Of a DNA stretch of 64,000 nucleotides, positions 11,716 to 26,600 are shown piece after piece. Every line of letters starts with the position of its first letter. The first letter of the stretch is position 1. The DNA is taken from contig NC_092356.1 in the NCBI RefSeq assembly GCF_963676685.1, positions 21,687,750 to 21,751,749 on the forward strand. The letters run 5' to 3'. The stretch comes from Mytilus edulis. Lineage: Eukaryota > Mollusca > Bivalvia > Mytilida > Mytilidae. Below the pieces are notes generated by a model that saw nothing but the letters and a program-made list of their open reading frames with translations, was not told the origin of the DNA and searched no databases. The position numbers and the translations under genes are program-made.

Positions 11716-12081
11716 CCATATATTCTTTGTAAAATAGAAACCATATTCTTTGTAAAATAGAAACTATATTCTTTGTAAAATAGAAACCAAATTCTTTGTA
11801 CAATAAAAACCATATTCTTTGTAAAAGAGGGACGAAAGATACCAAAGGGACAGTCAAACTCATAAATCTAAAACAAACTGACAACGCCATGGCTAAAAAT
11901 GAAAAAGACAAACAGAAAAACAATAGTACACACGACACAACATAGAAAACTAAAGAATAAACAACACGAACCCCACCAAAAACTGGGGGTGATCTCAGGT
12001 GCTCCGGAAGGGTAAGCAGATCCTGCTCCACATGTTGTAAAATAGAAACCATATTCTTTGTAAAATAGAAACCATATTCTT
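11716..12081. repeat. 23-bp minisatellite split by an insertion
   Basis: The unit (catattctttgtaaaatag plus aaac) occurs about five times at 11716-11830 and resumes for about two units at 12036-12081. The interruption is a family C repeat. The junction words tttgtaaaa and gttgtaaaa suggest a target duplication of about 8 bp, so the insertion came after the array expanded. Confidence 0.8.
11824..12038 (-). repeat. Dispersed SINE-like repeat, family C
   Basis: Reads gagggacgaaagataccaaa at the left and gcagatcctgctccacatg at the right. This is the reverse complement of the copies at 62945-63175 and 57920-58140. The accompanying 118-residue open frame is a by-product of this repeat, also open at 62950-63285, and not evidence of a protein. 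Confidence 0.85.
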
Positions 12082-12959
12082 AATTTTGTTTTAAATCTTA
12101 AAATTATAGGAATTAGTCAAGCATACGAAACCCTCGGAGAGAATGAAAGTTGGCTAACGGCTTATCAATACAAATAATCAATAAAATTAACATCTATCCT
12201 CCAATAAACGAAAAGGATTCAAAAGACTTCACCTTTTAATTTCATTTTTAATGTATGGCAATAATATCTGATTAGTAATTTAGTAATTTATTATATTTAA
12301 TTTTGTTAATCATGTTGCGTACATACTTCGGAATTGTCGTTAATGAGCACATAATAATTGTTGAAAAACAAATTATGTTTTTGTCAGAACTTTTACTAAA
12401 AACACAAATATTACCAGTCGATCGCAAGGTTGTGAGTACGAACTCCATTTAATATGCAGTTGATTCTACTCCAAATTTAACTTAACAAAGAATGCCAGTT
12501 GTTCGTAACATGCTTTAAATATTTGCCTTGTATTACTTGGGCATGTTGGAATAAACTTGGTATATATGCAAATGAAATCGGAAAAAACTTATGGAACAAA
12601 ACACGTAAAAAGTTCCAAAAGACTACAGATTCATATTGACATACAATCATTATAATTTCAACATGTAAACTAATAAACTAATATTGTACCTAAAACTCAT
12701 AAGGATTATCAGCAGTATTCACTCGATGACTCAAGTTTTAAAGCCCGGTCGTAGTAAAGATATTCGACTCGATCCTGTCTTGATGAATAGGATTTCTAGT
12801 TGTTCTAGTGAGGATGAATGGTTTTCCGGATATTTTGTGTTCTTTTTTTTTTAATGTTTTGACATGTAAATTATTGTTGTTTTCGTAGAAATAACAGTCT
12901 TTTGGTTCAAAATTTAGCAAATAATAATGTAGAATGAATAATAAAGAAAAAATAAAAGT

Positions 12960-13400
12960 AAAATTACAAAAATACTGAAAAATCCAATTGGAAAGTCCCT
13001 AATCACATAGCAAAATTAAATGGCAAAACACAAACAGATTTAAAACTGGACGACCACTGTCAATCCCTGACTCGGTAAAGGCATTTTCAAATGTAGAAAA
13101 TGGTGGATTGAACCTGGTTTTATAGAGCTAAACCTCTCACTATAACAACAGTCTCATCAAATTCCGTTACATTTAGAACGGTGTGTGAACAAAACAGACA
13201 TACTAAGTAATGTAATCAAAATATGGGTACAGCAGTCATCACTGTGTTACAATCTTAAAACAAACAATTTTACAAAACACACAAGCATCTATCAAATTAA
13301 AAACACATTCATTGTCTCGCGTGTCTGACGTCAGAAAATTTATACGTCACATAGGAAGAAATTTTGTCGTTCAATGTTTACACAAAACAGTTTTATAATT
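12960..13400 (+). repeat. Dispersed repeat, family E
   Basis: Ordered motifs: caaaaatactgaaaaatcca, gaaagtccctaatcacatag, gaacctggttttatag, gctaaacctctcac, catcaaattccgttacat and ggtacagcagtcatcactg. The same order recurs at 39783-40110, with fragments at 34955, 36718, 43105, 45490 and 45720. Noncoding, intergenic here. Confidence 0.75.
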
Positions 13401-14060
13401 TCACATGGGAAATGTTTGGATGCATTGTTAAACAATCAAAAGTATGTTAGAATTTGAAGCTGATAAACATAGTTATTGGTTGCATACAAAAGTTGCATAC
13501 ATGGATTATTATCAATTTGGATGCAATGTCACAATTTGTGGTGTTTGATTTTGTCGTCTAGAACAATCCAGTGTTTTAAATAATTCAACAAATCCAAACA
13601 GTTGGACGTGAATTGATAATATAGTATTATAAATGGTTGTGCTTAAAATCACAAAGGCTATGAATGGAGTGTAGCAAATAGTTTTGTTTGATATTTATAA
13701 TGCGTTTATCAATATATTGTACCATACACCGTGTCTTGCAATAGGAATTACAAAATGAAAAACTCAAACAAAATCACATAATAATTTTGTTTTTTTTGGT
13801 TTTTTATTCTAATTCAAAATTTAACAATTAAATGTCATAACAGTACTGCTACATGTATACATTTACAGATTGAAAATGAACATGCATTCTGTGTTACAAT
13901 TCATATGTCAACACATCGTTTAAAAACGCTAAATTTAATCATATATCGTAATTAGTAAATTCATACACAACTAAAACTAACTTTACAGAAAATTAATTAT
14001 TACCAATGTGGTTGTTTTTTTAACAATTTAAGACTTAAACATACACACAAAGACAAAGAT

Positions 14061-16440
<2,380 letters not shown>

Positions 16441-17563
16441 AATTAAAAACCAATTGTTCAGAGAACAATTGAAAGTCTTTCCACACCAAAGAAATTTGGA
16501 TAAGAAGGTAGTTTCTTCATACTGATGCGATAAATAATGGTTTAATTATCTTTTTCAGTGATATAAGAGAGATAAAATGCTACTTCCGGTGAAATGAATG
16601 TCACATCCGGTCTCATATGATAGCTTCTTTCACACTGATTCCAAAAATATATAGTTTCTATATACTTTTGAATGTAGAATGGGAGATAATTGGCCACTTC
16701 CGGTTTCTTGGAAGTCATTTTTAGTCTTCAGTTATCTGTTCATGTATCTTTATGACAAAATATATGGATTCTGAGTACTTTTATGTGAAAAAATTGCAAA
16801 AAAAAGCTACTTCCGGTTTTCCCAAGGTCACTTCCGGTAGCCATTTTTCAAGGTCATTTGTCACTTAACCTTTTGTATCAGGTCAAATGTCTTTATAATG
16901 AACTTAATTGAAGTAATTATCAAATAACCTCATATCAAGACATTTCAGGGGCATCAACTCCTATAAGATGCCATTTAATTGTATCAGACTAAATGTAGCA
17001 TATCTTCACTACAATAAAGCTGACATTTTGCACTTGTTCTTTTATATGTATCTCTCAAAGTGTCAGAGAAAATGCAAAAACAAGCAAAAGTCACAATTGA
17101 GAACTTGACCTTGACCTTTGACCTTGACCTCATTTTCTAAATTAGGACCTAGGGGACTCAAATAAAAACATTCCAGGGTTATACGGTTAACTGTTTATGA
17201 GTTAAATAAACATACCGACAAATTTATTTTGTAAAGGTAGATAACTCCTATAAAATTTCATCGAATCGCTTCGATCCAAATACGCCAAAAATTACTGAGG
17301 ATGTAACGAACAATTTGTAAAAAGAATTTTGTCGCTATCTTGTTTTGTTACAAAGGAGATGCACACAGAGGATAAACAGTGAAAAGGGAGATAACTCTTA
17401 CATAGAAAATGGTTCGCCTTAGCAGGGTGAAATTTAAAAGCGCATAAACTATACGATACCATATGAGAAATATCTAAGCGACATATTGCGAAACAAACAT
17501 TTTGCGCAAGAACAAAATTTGGCGGAAGAAAAAAAAAAAAAAAATAATAATCAGAACAAAAAC
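16441..17563 (+). repeat. Unit 3 of the 5-kb repeat block (tandem pair, copy 1)
   Basis: Near-identical to 17564-18660 at a spacing of 1123 bp. It contains at least five ACTTCCGG or close variants, TGACCTTTGACCT at 17112-17124, and ends at ggcggaagaa plus poly-A. The long identity with unit 4 indicates a recent tandem duplication. Confidence 0.85.
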
Positions 17564-18660
17564 AATTAAAAACCAATTGTTCAGAGAACAATTGAAAGTC
17601 TTTCCACATCAAAGAAATTTTCATAAGGTAGATTCTTCATTCTGATGCGATGTATAATGGTTTAATTATATTAATGAGTGATATCAGGTAGATAATATGC
17701 TACTTCCGGTGAAATGTATGTCACTTCCGGTTTCATATGATAGCTTCTTTCACACTGATTCCAAAAATATATAGTTTCTATATACTTTTGCATGTAGAAT
17801 GGGAGATAATTCGTCACTTCCGGTTTGTTGGAAGTCGTTTTAGTCGTCAGTAATCAGTTTATGTATCTATATGACAAAATATATGGATTCTGAGTACTTT
17901 CAAATGTAAAAATTGCAAAAAAGGCTTTTTCCGGTTTTCTCAAGGTCACTTCCGGTAGTCATTTTTCAAGGTCATTTGTCACCTAACCTTTTGGTAAAGG
18001 TCAAATGCCTTTATAATGAAGTTACTTGAAGTTATAATCAAATAACCTCATATCATGACATTTCAGGGGCACCAACTCCTATAAGATGCCATTAAATTGT
18101 ATAAGACTAAATGTAGCATATCTTCATTACAATAAAGCAGACATTTTGCACTTGTTCTTTTATATGTATCTCTCAAAGTGTCGGAGAAAATGCAAAAACA
18201 AGCAAAAGTCACAATTGAGAACTTGACCTTGACCTTTGACCTTGACCTCATTTTCTAAGTTAGGACCTAGGGGACTCAAATAAAAACATTCCAGGGTTAT
18301 ACGGTTAACTGTTTATGAGTTAAATAAAATTACCGACAAATTTATTTTGTAAAGGTAGATAACTCCTATAAAATTTCATCGAATCGCTTCGATCCAAATA
18401 TGCCAAAAATAACTGAGGATGTAACAAACAATTTGTAAAAAGAATTTTGTCGCTATCTTTTTTTGTTACGGAGGAGATGCACACAGAGGATAAACAGTGA
18501 AATGGGAGATAACTCTTACATAGAAAATGGTTCGCCTTAGCAGGGTGAAATTTAAAAGCGCATAAACTATACGATACCATATGAGAAATATCTAAGCGAC
18601 ATATTGCGAAACAAACATTTTGCGCAAGAACAAAATTTGGCGGAAGAAAAAAAAAAAAAT
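17564..18660 (+). repeat. Unit 4 of the 5-kb repeat block (tandem pair, copy 2)
   Basis: Matches unit 3 over nearly its whole length with scattered substitutions. It keeps the DR1 word at 18230-18242 and the ACTTCCGG cluster between 17700 and 17956. The poly-A and AAT tail leads straight into the hairpin array. Confidence 0.85.
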
Positions 18661-18680
18661 AATAATCAGAAGAAAAACAA

Positions 18681-18930
18681 TAAGTCTTTCCACAGAAAAG
18701 TGGAAAGACTTAATAAGTCTTTCCACAGAAAAGTGGAAAGACTTAATAATAATAAACAGAAGAAATACAGTAAGGTCTTTCCCTTTTGAAAAAGGAAAGA
18801 CCTTAATAATAATAATAAACAGAAAAAATACAGTAAGGTCTTTTTCCCTTTTGAAAAAGAAAAGACCTTAATAATAATAATAAACAGAAGAAATACAGTA
18901 AGGTCTTTCCCTTTTGAAAAAGGAAAGACC

Positions 18931-19004
<74 letters not shown>

Positions 19005-19050
19005 CCGAAGAAATACAGTTAGGTCTTTCCCTTTTGAAAAAGGAAAGACC
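18681..19050. repeat. Array of perfect hairpins separated by AAT triplets
   Basis: Six inverted repeats: 18681-18712, 18714-18745, 18771-18805, 18834-18870, 18899-18933 and 19021-19050. A seventh related one lies at 16399-16428. Stems read aggtctttcc paired with ggaaagacct; loops are short. Spacers are aataataat and aacagaagaaatacagt. The last hairpin follows a further AAT run (about 18933-19003). Each looks like a minimal copy of the element end. Confidence 0.85.
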
Positions 19051-19998
19051 GTAATTACATTAAATCACATGAACTTTAAATGAAACGAGATAAGGAGATT
19101 AGACAGGATAAACGTCTCATACCATGCATTCATTCATTTCCGGTCATACACACAAAGATTCATTCAACATGGGAACGGAATACAAATAAGTCATTGATTA
19201 CACTTATAACGAATAATCGGAGACCTTAGACCACGATTATGTGTCTCTCATCAATGAAGTTTGTTCAGATAGATTATTTCCAACACAGCTTGCTAATTTT
19301 ACAAATTGCCGAAATAGTGGTTACTTTTCTTCGAGTGGTAATTAGTTCTAACTTTGATCATATGTGACTGCATATGTGTTATCTTACATCGTGACCTGTA
19401 TTATCGTTAGCTTATTAATTATGTCGATTGATATTAAGTATCAGTTAGATATGTAGTACTTTCTAAACTGTTTTTTTTTTTAAAACTTTATCGTGTTTTG
19501 TTTTTTGTCATGGTGTGAGTTGGATTATCAACTTTTGCTCTTAGTTTTGTTTAAGTATCCCCGCTTCTCTTTTAATATTAGTATTGAGATTTCCATTGAC
19601 AAGAATAAGTCGAGTATTTATATTCTAGCATACTGTAAATGTAGGAATCATTGCGAGGTTTTTGTTCATGCAAATGATACGAATTATTAATATTGCACTT
19701 ATGCAAACTGTCATTTTGATATGCGACACATATACTTTCATACAGATTGTCCAGACATTTCACTAATTACTCTCACATTTTTGTTTATTTTTGCTAAATT
19801 ATTTTCAATTTATAGTTCACCCAGCTTTTTTTTAGAAAATAGAATTAATTACTTCCGTTTGCTAATATGTCAATATAATACTGACTGTCTTGACCATCTG
19901 ATAAGTAAGCAAATCAACGTTGCCTAGTTGAACGGGCACACAGGAGGGTAGATTGTTAAATCATTTGATCGTATGAGTTGAAATAATACGTAAATGCA
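19051..19998. other. No gene seen
   Basis: AT-rich region between the hairpin array and the 3' end of the sushi gene. Only short ORFs in both strands; no repeat recognised. Confidence 0.5.
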
Positions 19999-20004
19999 TT
20001 TATT
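19999..20004 (-). terminator. Candidate poly(A) signal of the sushi gene
   Basis: The minus strand reads AATAAA about 450 nt downstream of the stop codon at 20452. It is the first exact AATAAA I find downstream; an ATTAAA variant lies nearer, around 20226. Chance matches are common in AT-rich DNA. Confidence 0.4.
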
Positions 20005-20451
20005 ATTCAACACTTGAAGTCAATTATTCAGGCATTAAAGCATAAATCAAACTATTTTTTTTTCATACATTGAAAAAACCAATTAGACGTAAAGACACAA
20101 TGTATTTGTGAGCTGTTCCAGTCCATTGAGATCTGTTTTCCCTGTGGACGCACCTGGTCCTGTATGTTTATGTTATTCCGTGATCTCAATAACCTTTACT
20201 AGGCCTACACTTTTTTAACGTTGCTTTTAATATGTAACATAATGGTCATAACAATACGAATAACACTAATTGTTTAAATGAATATTACACAAAAACATAA
20301 TAACGCTTTTGATTCATGAACATATTTGCTTCAGATATTTAAACATTAGAACCGAGTTTTTTTTATATATATATTAATATCTTTAGAACATATTTACTAG
20401 GCTAATTCAAACTTGAATTTGTGTCGTGATTCTTTTCGAATGTTATACTTG

Positions 20452-20624
20452 TCATACTGAGACACATGTAAAATTGCCAATTATCCAAGTTCCCATTTCG
20501 CACTGCAAAGTAGAAAGTCCAGTTATATTAAAGCCTTCATCACAACGATAATTTACGATTATGTCATTTAGCTCTTTCTCTACGAGTACTGTTGCATTTG
20601 GTTTTGAAGGAGGATGTCCACAGC
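20452..20624 (-). CDS. Sushi exon, CCP 35 (terminal, with stop)
   Basis: The acceptor is TTTTCAG; the frame opens CGHPPSKPNATV, continues VNYRCDEGFNITGL and LQCEMGTW, and ends NFTCVSV then TGA. Three N-glycosylation sequons (NAT, NIT, NFT). Other exons end in x|GT phase 1, but here a phase-1 donor is absent, which favours a true stop. GTATGA could serve as a donor only in phase 0. Confidence 0.82.
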
Positions 20625-23600
20625 CTGAAAATGAAACAAAATAACTGTTTTATATATTAAACAATCATAATAACTTTATAAAACTCAATTATTCTTTTGC
20701 TTTTTAGACGTATACATAAACAGCTGCATTTAATAAGAGCACACATGACCAAGGAACAAATATCACGGCACAAAACGCGTACGGTAGTAGTTAAATTGTA
20801 CGTTCAAGTACATATACCTGTGGACTGTTAAAATATAAACAACATTCATCTTATATAAAGAAGAAACATAAAACACTACGCATACCTTGATTACTCAAAA
20901 TATTGTAGCTTTGTTTGTTAATTTTGATTAAATAATGAATGTTTTTCTTTTTTTCTGTATTTTTTAGTCTAGGAGGCTTGCCATTTACGTTTGGTTTAAA
21001 CGATGCAGAAAACATACCAATGCAAACGAATGTTGGAAATGTCCATTTAGTGGGTTTTTCTGCTGTTGGTCTGTATTTTGCACTTCGTTTCATTATAGGT
21101 TCTTGCCATTTCTATTGTTTAAATCAATGCAGACAACATACCTGAGCAAATGAAGGTTGGTAAAGTCCATGTATTATTTGCACATGATGTATATTCAAAA
21201 CCAATCTGTGTAAGTCCAGTAATACAACTGTATTTGACGACGGGATCGCCAGCAATAATTTCAACTTCTATCGTAGTATTCTGTATATATGGCGGATATG
21301 AACAATCTTTAATTAAATGAAATAGTACATATTAGAAACAATGTCCATGTCACAACATGACCAACTTTTATTATGGAAGAATTATACGCCACAATAGATA
21401 TTGTTTTAACAGTATTGAAAGTTTTCAAAAGTTTGCCCTTTGAAAAAACGGACAGTTTTTTCAAAGTTCATATTTTTGTCTGGACCTTAGCCTACATTCG
21501 AGATTTGAATATATTTTTTTAATATTTCTGTGTTAATTTGTATTGTATAAACAGACTTTATGTTATCTTATTAAGAAACAATGTTAAAATTGTATTATCA
21601 TTTGTTAAAGTTATAGCTCCTTCTTTGTGACTTTCTAGTCATTACAATTAAGTATTATAAGAAAAAAATGAGGTTTATAATTTGTAGTGCCAACAATTAC
21701 TCTAAAGACAGTATAGTAATTTTTTGTTTGATGTAATCTCGCAAATATAAATTCAATATAACTGAATAATGCATTTCTGTCGTTTATTTGTCCATGTGTG
21801 GAACGTATCTTTGCTTTTAGAAAAGAACTAATGATTCAAATATATTTCAAGTTAATCAATTCAAATTTTGCACAACGTATTGTAGGTTTTTTAATCGATA
21901 CTAAACTATGTCCACTTTTAATATAAGTAAATATATGATGACAACATACTTGAGCACATAAATGATGGTAATGTCCATGTATTTGTATCACATGATGTAT
22001 ATCCGATGCCAATCTGTGTTAGTTCAGAGATACAACTGTATTTGACAATGCGATCACCGGCAATAACTTCAACTTCTATCGTAGTATTCTGTATACTTGA
22101 TGGATATGGACAAGCTTAAATTGAGAAAATATTTATAGAAACATACGACACCTTGTCCATGTAGGAAAATGCCAAAACACCTATTATACGAGACAAAAAG
22201 AGATTCTTGTCAAAAAAATTAACATATGTTTCAGTCTTATAAGTAAATATATATAATTTCGATTATATTGTGTATTCCAATACCGACTTACATTTGAATA
22301 GGTTATGAAGTTAAATATTTGAAGTCCCTGTATTTACTCAATTATCCTTTTGACTCAATATCATTATTTCAAATTTGTTTTTTATGGACCTAAATCTGTA
22401 AGCCCATCTAAGTACCTCGGATCATCCCAGTTTATGAAAGGGTTCTTTTTATTAGTCTATAAGTTGTATCCAGTTATTGTTGGTTGTCGATTCACCTGTA
22501 TTTTTAGATAGTTTTGTTGGCACTTTTATTTGTTTTTATTATGATCTGTGATTATGATTTATATTCTAACTATTTCTAAAATCTGATTATACACATAATT
22601 ATCATCAACAATAGAGCAGGATCTGTTTATCCTTTCAAACACTTGAGATAACATTAAGTCATTGGTAGGGTTCGTGTTGCTCAGTCTTTAGCTTTTTTAT
22701 GTTTTGGTTTGTATCTTTTTTTTTTCTCTTAATGATCCTTTTCATTTATTGCCATGGCGTTTGTCAAAGTCCCATTATTATCTTTAAATTTTATTTTGTT
22801 TAAAGGAGACTATATATGAAAACGATGTTTGAGACCATCAAGGATTCTTTACTTATGACTGCATTGTAAAAATACGTAACGACTTTAATGATATGACGGG
22901 ACATTCTTTATTATGTATAAAGATTGATGCATTCAGTAAAAATGATAAAATGATTGTCCTGAATAAAAGATTATGCTAAAACAACTTAATTGATATAGAT
23001 ATAAGAAGATGTTGTACAAGTCCCAATGAGACAACTCTATATCAAGTCACAAGTTGTAAAAGAAAATACATTATTGGTCAAAGTACGGTCTTCAACACAG
23101 AGACTTGGCTCACACCGAACAGCAAGCTATAAAGGGCCCCAAACATGACTAGTGTAAAACTATTCAGACGGGAAAGCAACAGTTTAATCTATTTAAAAAA
23201 CGAGAAACGAGAAAAAAACATATGTACAAGATCAACAAACGACAACAACTTAACATTAGGTTCCTAACTTAGGAGAGGTTAATATATATTTACGTACCTG
23301 TGCAAACAAACATGGTCGGAGACCAGGTAAAATCATCTTGACAAAAAATAGTTTGTGCACCAACTAAATGATAACCATCGATACACATATACGTCAAATT
23401 TACGTCATCATGACGTATATTCTCCGTATTTAAAGCAGCATTCAAAATATTTGGTGGATAAGGACAGTCTGAAAACATGAATGATTGTTTGAAAATGGCT
23501 TATAAAAACCTGGTTCATTTGGTATACATCATTAAAACTTCTTCGTTCATATATCTTTTGGCGGAATGTTTGTTAGTTGTTTTTTATCACTAGTGCTAAT

Positions 23601-26600
23601 GCTGAACACATAGTTTGAGAATTTGATTTTAATGTTCAAATCAGCTATAATTATCCATATGCGAAAGATAATCATACTATTCAGTTTAAGCAAATACTTT
23701 TAATTGAGCTCTACTTTTTGTATGTTTTTCCCCAAAGAATTAACCGACTTTTTTTCTGTTGTATATTTTGTATGTTTCAATAGTTCAAAGCACAAACGGT
23801 TTTCTATCATATGAACAGATTGTCCTAAAGTTTGTTGCAAATATAGAAAACATTTGTATACCGTTATTCAATATTCATAAATCGATTTAACGAAAACACA
23901 TCTTGCAAAACCTTTCGATACTTTATTGTGCCCGTATTCTTTGTTTATTGGATCGCAACTGATTAGACATGTGCAGACAATTAAAGCCTTGTAGCTTTGG
24001 TGATTGTTTGAGTGTGCAAATATAGCTTATTTACATTTAATTTCTATTAAGGTGTGATATTATTCATAAAGTGAATTGATTCGGCACTTTCTCACGTTAA
24101 GTCCTGGTCTCACTAAAGAGTATTTACACAATGTTTTGAGACTTCTACTTACCAACGCTTCTGTTCCTCATAATAAAAAAAAGATAGACACTAACCTTAA
24201 ATAGTTTACTCTTGTTCCACATTTAAAGCATTTATGAATTTGAAATGTAAACATCAAAACTTGATTTATTTTCATAAAATTGAAAATGGAAAGGGGGAAA
24301 AGTGTCAAGGAGACAACAATCCGACCAACATGACCAAAGAGCTGAAAACAACCGCAGACCTTCAATGGGTCTTAAACATAACGACAAATTCCCGCATCGG
24401 GAGGCATAACCTACCTGTGCATTTTAAATTGAGATCTGTCCAGCTACCATTTGATAGACATTCTATTACATCGCTTCCAATTAAGTTTAAACCATCGTCA
24501 CACCTGTATCTAGCAACATGATTGTTGTCAACCATTTCAAATGTGTAGGTACCATTGTGAACAACTGGAGGTTCAGAGCATGCTTTTAAACAATACAAGA
24601 TATATTGAAGGAATATAAAATGAGACGTGCGAATGGCTGTATTTGTTAACTTTGTCTGTCAAAAAATAGTGAATAGCGCATTTACAAACGATGTAATCGT
24701 TATGCGTTCCTGAATGAAACACTCAATTTCTTTAAATGTGTATGTAGTTATTGTTTCTGAAGTGCTTGTTTCCTTTGACATTATTAACAAAGGTGAATTG
24801 TCATTGAAGGAAGCAATCAGATCATACTTAAAATAACCTGTGTTCCATGAATAATATATATGTCATTTGAACAAACGAAAACGAATCAAATATCTTTAAA
24901 AAGATCCTCTAATTTTGAGGTTTCTTATTATCTGTAGTTCATAACATTTTCACACAAAATGAGAATAACGTTGAAGTATTTATGTTTCCTATTGGACACA
25001 CTTATATGTATTACACTGTAACTGTACACTGCAACATGACCGGCAAGTATTGACAAAACAGTTACATTTATCGCATACAAACTTTCCGTTTTATGCAGCG
25101 GAAGAAACAGAGGTTGATGTATAATGTTGTTAAATGGTTTGCTAATCACAATGTTTTTTCGTCATCAATTTAAAAAGAATGCATTGAATTTTTTTATTTT
25201 TTTTTATAGCAAACAAAATCAATTTACCTGATAGTTTTTGACTGTACAATATAATGTTTGCCGTATTTGCCAAAATATATTTTTGTAATACCAGTAGTTT
25301 GGTCATTGGTCTACAATTGGTTTAATATTTTAATTAGTGTTATATCTGGTATTAAACTTACCAATACATATGAACGATGTGTATGTCCAGTTTCCATCAG
25401 ACTTGCATTCTATATTTTCATTTCCAATTAAATTAAGTTCGGAATCACATTCATATACTACATTGTTATCACTGGGAACAACTTTAAAGCTTGCATTTTC
25501 AACTGCAGGTGGTTGTGAACATTCTGAAAATAATTTCATTTATGAATTAAAGTTCCTACTCTTCATCTCTCTCTATCTTTATGTTTTAATCGAAAAAAGT
25601 CATAAAACCCACCTAGAACGTTTAACATACCTTTCATCTGCACCAGACCAGTCAGTGGCCCTCGAGTCAAATCATGATATGACAAAACCAAATACGAAGT
25701 AGAAAGCAAAGATACACGAAATACCTGCAAATTTTGTCCAAGATTGATCAGAATATTTTTGACTGGTAGTTGCAATACACTGCTGTTCCTTATAAACAAT
25801 ATTCGACAATGATCGATAAACAGTAAATAAAAAAAAAATATATATAAGTGGTATTGAAAGTAATCAGTGTCCTAGCAAATAGTTGCAGGCAAACATTGCA
25901 AACGCAAAACAAAATGGGTTGTTTCATGAAATACCCCAGTCCCACTAGGCCACGATCGCACTACGATCTGTGAAAAAAATGCAAATTTTGATGATCGCGG
26001 TACGATCGTGTAGGTCGCAGTAAGGTCGTACCACGGTCGTGGTGAGGTCTTCAAGATCGTGAAGAGCGTGGCCAACTTTGATCATGTTCAAAACAATCGT
26101 GGTGCGGTCGTGGCGAAGTTAGGTCGTAGTAGAAGCGTAGTGAGAGCGCACTAAGATCGTAGTAGGATCGCAAAGGTTGCTGTACAATCGTAGCGAGAGC
26201 GTAGCGAAAGCGTGATTCTATTCGAGGAGATTGCGCTACGATCTCACAGAGACGTTATCACGACCTTACTACGACCATCACGTTCCAACCGCGACCCAAC
26301 TACGCTTCCACTACGACTTTACCACGCTGTTCACGACCATAGTACGATTCTAGCACGCCCTTGCCGTCCTCATCACGCTCTTCTCACGACCTTACTACGT
26401 TCACACTACGACCATCATTTTTATTGTCATTTTCAAATAAAAAATATAAAAAAAAAACCTAGATTGTGTTTGTCTGAATGTATTTATCCATTTGGCTCAA
26501 TATCTTTAATTGTTTTTTCATAGGCGGTAATGGTAACGTTTTTTCCTGTAGCTCAGTCCATGTCGTAAACTTGGATATGTATGATAGCTCGTTTCGAAGC

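Noticed and set aside
11696-12052. 118-residue minus-strand ORF with a similar 111-residue plus-strand ORF at 62950-63285
   Set aside because: Both are translations of the same dispersed family C repeat, and the rest is minisatellite or an overlap with a sushi exon. Not a conserved protein.
17292-17624. 110-residue minus-strand ORF, repeated at 18320-18580
   Set aside because: Open by chance within tandem repeat units 3 and 4; no start context, no domain, and the frame runs through the poly-A stretch.
24234-24521. Plus-strand ORF of 95 residues
   Set aside because: Overlaps a family D repeat and the antisense of CCP 31.
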